Shown: one piece after another, positions 60,440-64,000 of the stretch
How the letters are laid out: the number at the start of each line of letters is the position of its first letter
How positions within the stretch are numbered: position 1 is the stretch's first letter
Origin: Epiperipatus broadwayi
Taxonomy: Eukaryota; Onychophora; Udeonychophora; Euonychophora; Peripatidae
Assembly: GCA_028023455.1 (NCBI GenBank)
Contig: JAQFVV010006231.1
Span: 3,865,478-3,929,477, forward strand
Length of the DNA: 64,000 bases
Reading direction: 5' to 3'
Made by a program: the position numbers and the translations under genes
Notes under the pieces: generated by a model
Seen by the model: the letters and a program-made list of their open reading frames with translations, nothing else
Databases searched by the model: none
Told to the model about the DNA's origin: nothing

Positions 60440-61150
60440 GCTTTTGAAGAACTATTACTATCCAAGCTAAAAATTGTTTAATTTTACCATGTCTTGCTAG
60501 TCAGGCAAAATTTTTGCCGTTCCCGTGATGGATCGCCGAAGTTCAATCCATCCAATGCCGAAGCAACAAGCTTATACCAAATAAAAGATGCCGTAAGCCG
60601 CTAAAAAAGGGACTTGCCTTCATTCCAATTTCCGTCCAGCTACAGAAACACCATTTTAAATCGTCTCCCAACTAAATTGAAGATGCCATAAGCCGCCAAA
60701 CAACTCACCTTCATGCCAGCTCGATTATCTCCAGTTCAACTATAGGAGAACTGTTTTAATGTGATTAAAATCACAGAGCTCTGTGTACACTACAAAATGA
60801 TCATTATTTCTTTAAAATACAGGTTAGCTAACCATATTATTGTAAACTCTTTCTAAATTGTTTTCTAAATAATATTTAAATTCCATAAAATGTAATACTT
60901 TTGCAAATTTTTCTTTATTAATTCAATATTTTTGCTATATAATTTAATCACTGCAGTTATATTTACCTTTCTTTTGATTATTTTAATAATTATTAATTAT
61001 GCCTATGTTTTGAAACGGCATGCATTTAATTACAAAATGTTTCTTTTTTAAGATATAATTTAAAATCTTCGAATTATTGTTTATTATGGCATCATTTATC
61101 GCTCCATTTTAAAACCCTAATTTATAAATAATGGCGACCCCTTGTGCTCG
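60440..61150 (+). repeat. Possible LTR-like repeat, copy 2, with internal duplication
   Basis: Shares ordered blocks with 13660-13740 (AGGCAAA, TTTGCC, ATCGCCGAAGTTC, CCATCCAATGCC). Inside, 60587-60650 and 60681-60745 are degenerate direct copies (AAGATGCC(G/A)TAAGCCGC, GGACTTGCCTTCATTCC / CTCACCTTCATGCC, CCAG.T.CA). T-rich sequence then runs to AATAATGGCGACCCC at 61128. The higher G+C of the first 300 bp stands out. Its nature is not established. Confidence 0.35.
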
Positions 61151-61599
61151 TTATTATTGTGTCATTTGTAAATTAATTAATATAAATATAAAATGTGGCT
61201 TATAAATCCAAATTTTCAACCTTTAATTATTATGTTACTAAAGATTAAACTAGCCTGGAGTGTAATCATAAGTATATTTTTCTTATTAAAGTATTCGTAA
61301 GTCCCTTAAATATACTTTCCCCCTTTAAAAGTTTATTAGTTATAGATAACTAAAGAGATTGAACGGGATAAAGTAAAGTTTGTCTATATATATTCCCGTC
61401 AGTAGCATATCGTATTTCTCATGCTACAGAAGAGTTGGCTCTTTCGATTTGATAAACTAGTGTTCATTTAATGTATAGTATTTAATTTATAATACACTTC
61501 GACTTGGCAGATGAGAACTTAATTAATATTTTATCGTTGTGCTGTTTTATATATATATAATTGTGCATGTGAGAAAGGCTAGCATACTTTCAATTTATA

Positions 61600-61800
61600 T
61601 ATATATATATATATGAGATGGAGCCACGGTAAGTCCAGCCCATCTTCCTCTCTTATGGGTAGTGCAGTAGCTAAGTCTGAGTTAAGGGCCAGATTAGCAT
61701 GTAAGTCCCCCGCCTCTTATGAACCAAATAAAGGTTCCCTTTAGGCAGCATGACGACCGGTTATTGAGTCAACCGGTGTTGGTCACAAAAACCCTAAAAA
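61600..61800. other. G+C-richer block with a hairpin
   Basis: The block after a (TA)n run contains GGAGCCACGGTAAGTCC, AAGTCCCCCGCC and a hairpin ACCGGTT / AACCGGT at 61756-61777. It could be a SINE or a MITE end. No copy is found elsewhere in the window. Confidence 0.3.
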
Positions 61801-62460
61801 CTATTCTTCCATCCGCAGAGTAACTTTATTATTATATTTTACTTGTGCCTAGCATATTAGTAAAATCGTTATAGCCAACTACGCCTCCCTAATATGCAAT
61901 CTTCGGCATTGAACCGAAGCATTCTTGAAAACCTGTTTGATCTAAAGCTATCTGGGATGCTTGATATGCCCATATTTAATATAAAAATTTATTATAATCA
62001 GATGTATTATTAAGCTTCACTCCAGACTTGGTTTGATTTCATGTATAATAGCTGCTTGAACTGATTAAAAAAGGGCATAACTAATAAGTGAATGTAATGA
62101 TTAATTATATAGCATGATATTTGGCTCCATTAAATAAGAGCAACAAACCTATTTGCCAACATATCAATTATTGTTCAAATGGCCTAGTGAAATGTTACTT
62201 TATAAATAAAATGCCTGCGTGCATTTGCCAACAATAATGTTATATCAAAATATATATGAAATTGTCAATAAACATATTTTTAATTCATCATATATCCGTT
62301 TCTGTCTCATTATTAGATCAGTCCAATTAATTCATTAATTGATTCTAGCTATTCATTAGTAAAGCCCTTTTAATTAAATATATTAGATTTTACCTTTGAA
62401 ATGTCTCTAGTATTAGTTGTTTATATATATATGTTTAAGTCCATGAGTCTTATTGTTTTC
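61801..62460. other. Non-repetitive stretch rich in factor-like motifs
   Basis: 61840-62240 lacks homopolymers and carries TAATTA, TTAATTA, AACAAT, ATTTGCC, TTTGATCT and CAAATGG strings. It has no open frame. This composition is often seen in conserved developmental enhancers, but no conservation can be assessed here. Confidence 0.25.
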
Positions 62461-62469
62461 TCCAATTTG

Positions 62470-62650
62470 CTAGTGGGCCGGATTAAGAATTAATTCTCAT
62501 GTGCCATCACTATTATGTTATCCATTAGGTGTTTGATCTGGGGCTTGGAGAGTGGGTTTGAATCCAGGCTGGTCCCTGACTTAAATCTCGGGCTTGACTG
62601 GGTTTGAAGTACATTTTGTGAGTTCCAGCTCATGTTAGATGGATAAACAT
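62470..62650 (+). repeat. Possible old interspersed repeat (compare 9975-10135)
   Basis: Contains a B-box-like GGGTTTGAATCC, then GGCTGGTCCCTGACTT and GACTGGGTTTGAAGTAC. Loose similarity to the reverse complement of 9975-10135. Low confidence. Confidence 0.3.
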
Positions 62651-64000
62651 GTTTTGATCGGCAGATGGTTTGGTTTTTTTTTACGTATAGAAAATGTTAC
62701 ACCATATATAACACATTTTATGCTTCTTACAATTATCAATACATATAATGAAATTATCGGTCAATATTTTAAAACTTAAACAGATATATACCCAAACGAG
62801 TCTACATCTTTGTCAAAGTAATGGACATGTTTTTATAATATATATATATTCAAGTTTGTTGCTTGTATTTAGTTGGAATTGTTAGATTCTTAAATAATGA
62901 AAAGAAAAAATCTGATAGGATTTTAAAAATTTTGGAAAAAAGAAACAGTAAGTTTTATGTAATTTTGAGTAAACATGAATTCCTCAACATATCAATTCTT
63001 ATATAGAATATCAATCTATTATTTTATTGACTTTTTCATAAATGCAAAAAAAAAATTTTTTTATTTTTTTGGTGATAATTTTCTGTAATCTTTATTAAGT
63101 TGCATTATATATTGTAGCTATAACAATGGCTATACTATAATGCAAAGAAAAAAAAAATGTGTTTAATAAAAGCTCATGTGAAGTGACTAATAGAAATCAT
63201 GTGAAATAACTACTAGATATATATATACAAACTGCCATTTACATGTGAATGTATATTATATGCACTTCACTAGAGAAATAAATGTGTAAACTGCCTAAAG
63301 GTTAAAAGAAAAAATAATTCATACATATTACTAAATATTATTTTGTAATATGTGAGAAACAAGGGAATAAAAATAATACTGTAAAGAAAGAAAAAAAAAA
63401 TGCTTGATACACAAAAGAATTGTTTAGTTTTTAAAAAGAAAAAAATCTAAATTCAAACATTATTTAATCTACCTTTCAGATGGAAGTTTTAATCAAGCAA
63501 TCTGCCCATTTTTAAAGAAAATCTGATGGTGGATTTAAATCTAGTATTAAGATTTCAGAATTAATATTTTAGATATTATAATTAAAAAATTAAAAGTTAG
63601 CAATGAATTTTTCTTCTTCCTGTGATAATGAAACATAAATAAAGAAAGAAAAAGACAAGCTGTTTTTTTTTCTCTTCTTTTATTTATAAAAAAAAACATG
63701 ATATAATGTATTAAAATTTATATCCACAATATGCTTTGAAGATAGTAAAGAGGATGTTTTTTCAAAAAATACATTATTGTAATGACACAAAAGTCATATT
63801 TTGTCCAGTTGGTAATATATGTGTATGCTGTTTGAAAACCATATTGTTTGAACAACATCAGTTTGGTATAAATAAGTTGGAAACAAGCAACTAAACATTC
63901 TTACTACTATCATTCTAGGAGCCGAGCAGTTCATTCCATATTACTTTGCATTAGAGTGCAGTCTACTATTGAAGCCGTGTTGCTGTGATCTATGCCAAAG
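62651..64000. other. AT-rich filler, no gene seen
   Basis: No coding signal. The last 100 bp (from about 63900) become richer in G+C and may be the start of a feature beyond the window. Confidence 0.45.

Noticed and set aside
61128-61145. Retroviral-type primer-binding site (TGGCGACCCC)
   Set aside because: No LTR pair, no gag-pol and no clear complementarity to a tRNA 3' end can be shown. Kept only as a weak hint in the repeat entry.

Overview
The window is very AT-rich (roughly a quarter G+C by eye), with long A/T runs, dinucleotide and trinucleotide microsatellites and no long host-type open reading frame. The transposon content (Tx1/L1-type non-LTR retrotransposons, Penelope-like elements with a GIY-YIG nuclease, tRNA-derived SINEs, and Merlin, pogo/Tigger, Tc1/mariner-type and hAT DNA elements) points to a metazoan, most likely an invertebrate. 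I cannot fix the phylum. I find no intact host protein gene, rRNA or functional tRNA. This is an intergenic or intronic stretch filled by decayed mobile elements and satellites.

Layout, left half: 1-4.7 kb is AT-rich filler with an almost perfect 160-bp tandem duplication, a short tRNA-derived SINE and a CA microsatellite. 4.7-7.35 kb looks like a Merlin-like DNA transposon with long inverted termini, an ISXO2-type transposase remnant and a nested snap-back MITE with a TA target duplication. A retroposed tRNA-Gly(UCC) pseudogene lies at 8.9 kb. 10.4-14.9 kb is less simple in sequence and richer in G+C, and includes an LTR-like repeat that recurs at 60.5 kb. 16.4-18.2 kb holds a 5'-truncated LINE on the minus strand with an uninterrupted RT/zinc-knuckle frame, flanked on both sides by AAT microsatellite. 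18.3-19 kb is an inverted repeat.

Middle: 19-26.5 kb is featureless. A LINE RT relic follows at 26.6 kb, then T-rich tandem repeats (27.5-28 kb), a palindrome-rich block, and a 1.08-kb pogo/Tigger-like element with TA flanks (28.98-30.05 kb). 30.5-33.7 kb is a compound satellite block: a ~260-bp duplication, a ~115-bp array, a 1-kb 31-bp minisatellite and a palindrome. The minisatellite unit matches the end of that palindrome family, which recurs at 41.3 and 42.3-42.8 kb. 33.8-36.6 kb and 44.7-45.3 kb hold four copies of a repeat with a tRNA-like head. Two or three of them continue upstream into the C-terminal coding remnant of a GIY-YIG (Penelope-type) retroelement. A 681-bp internally deleted hAT element with a perfect 8-bp target duplication lies at 38.7-39.4 kb.

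Right: decayed LINE copies lie at 47.3-48.0 and 56.5-57.15 kb. A Penelope-like element (53.4-56.5 kb) is interrupted by a chimeric insert made of an inverted copy of its own RT region joined to a LINE 3' end, flanked by an 11-bp direct repeat. 60.4-62.7 kb is again richer and less repetitive and may hold conserved non-coding sequence.

All protein assignments come from reading conceptual translations against remembered family motifs. None was tested by a database search.
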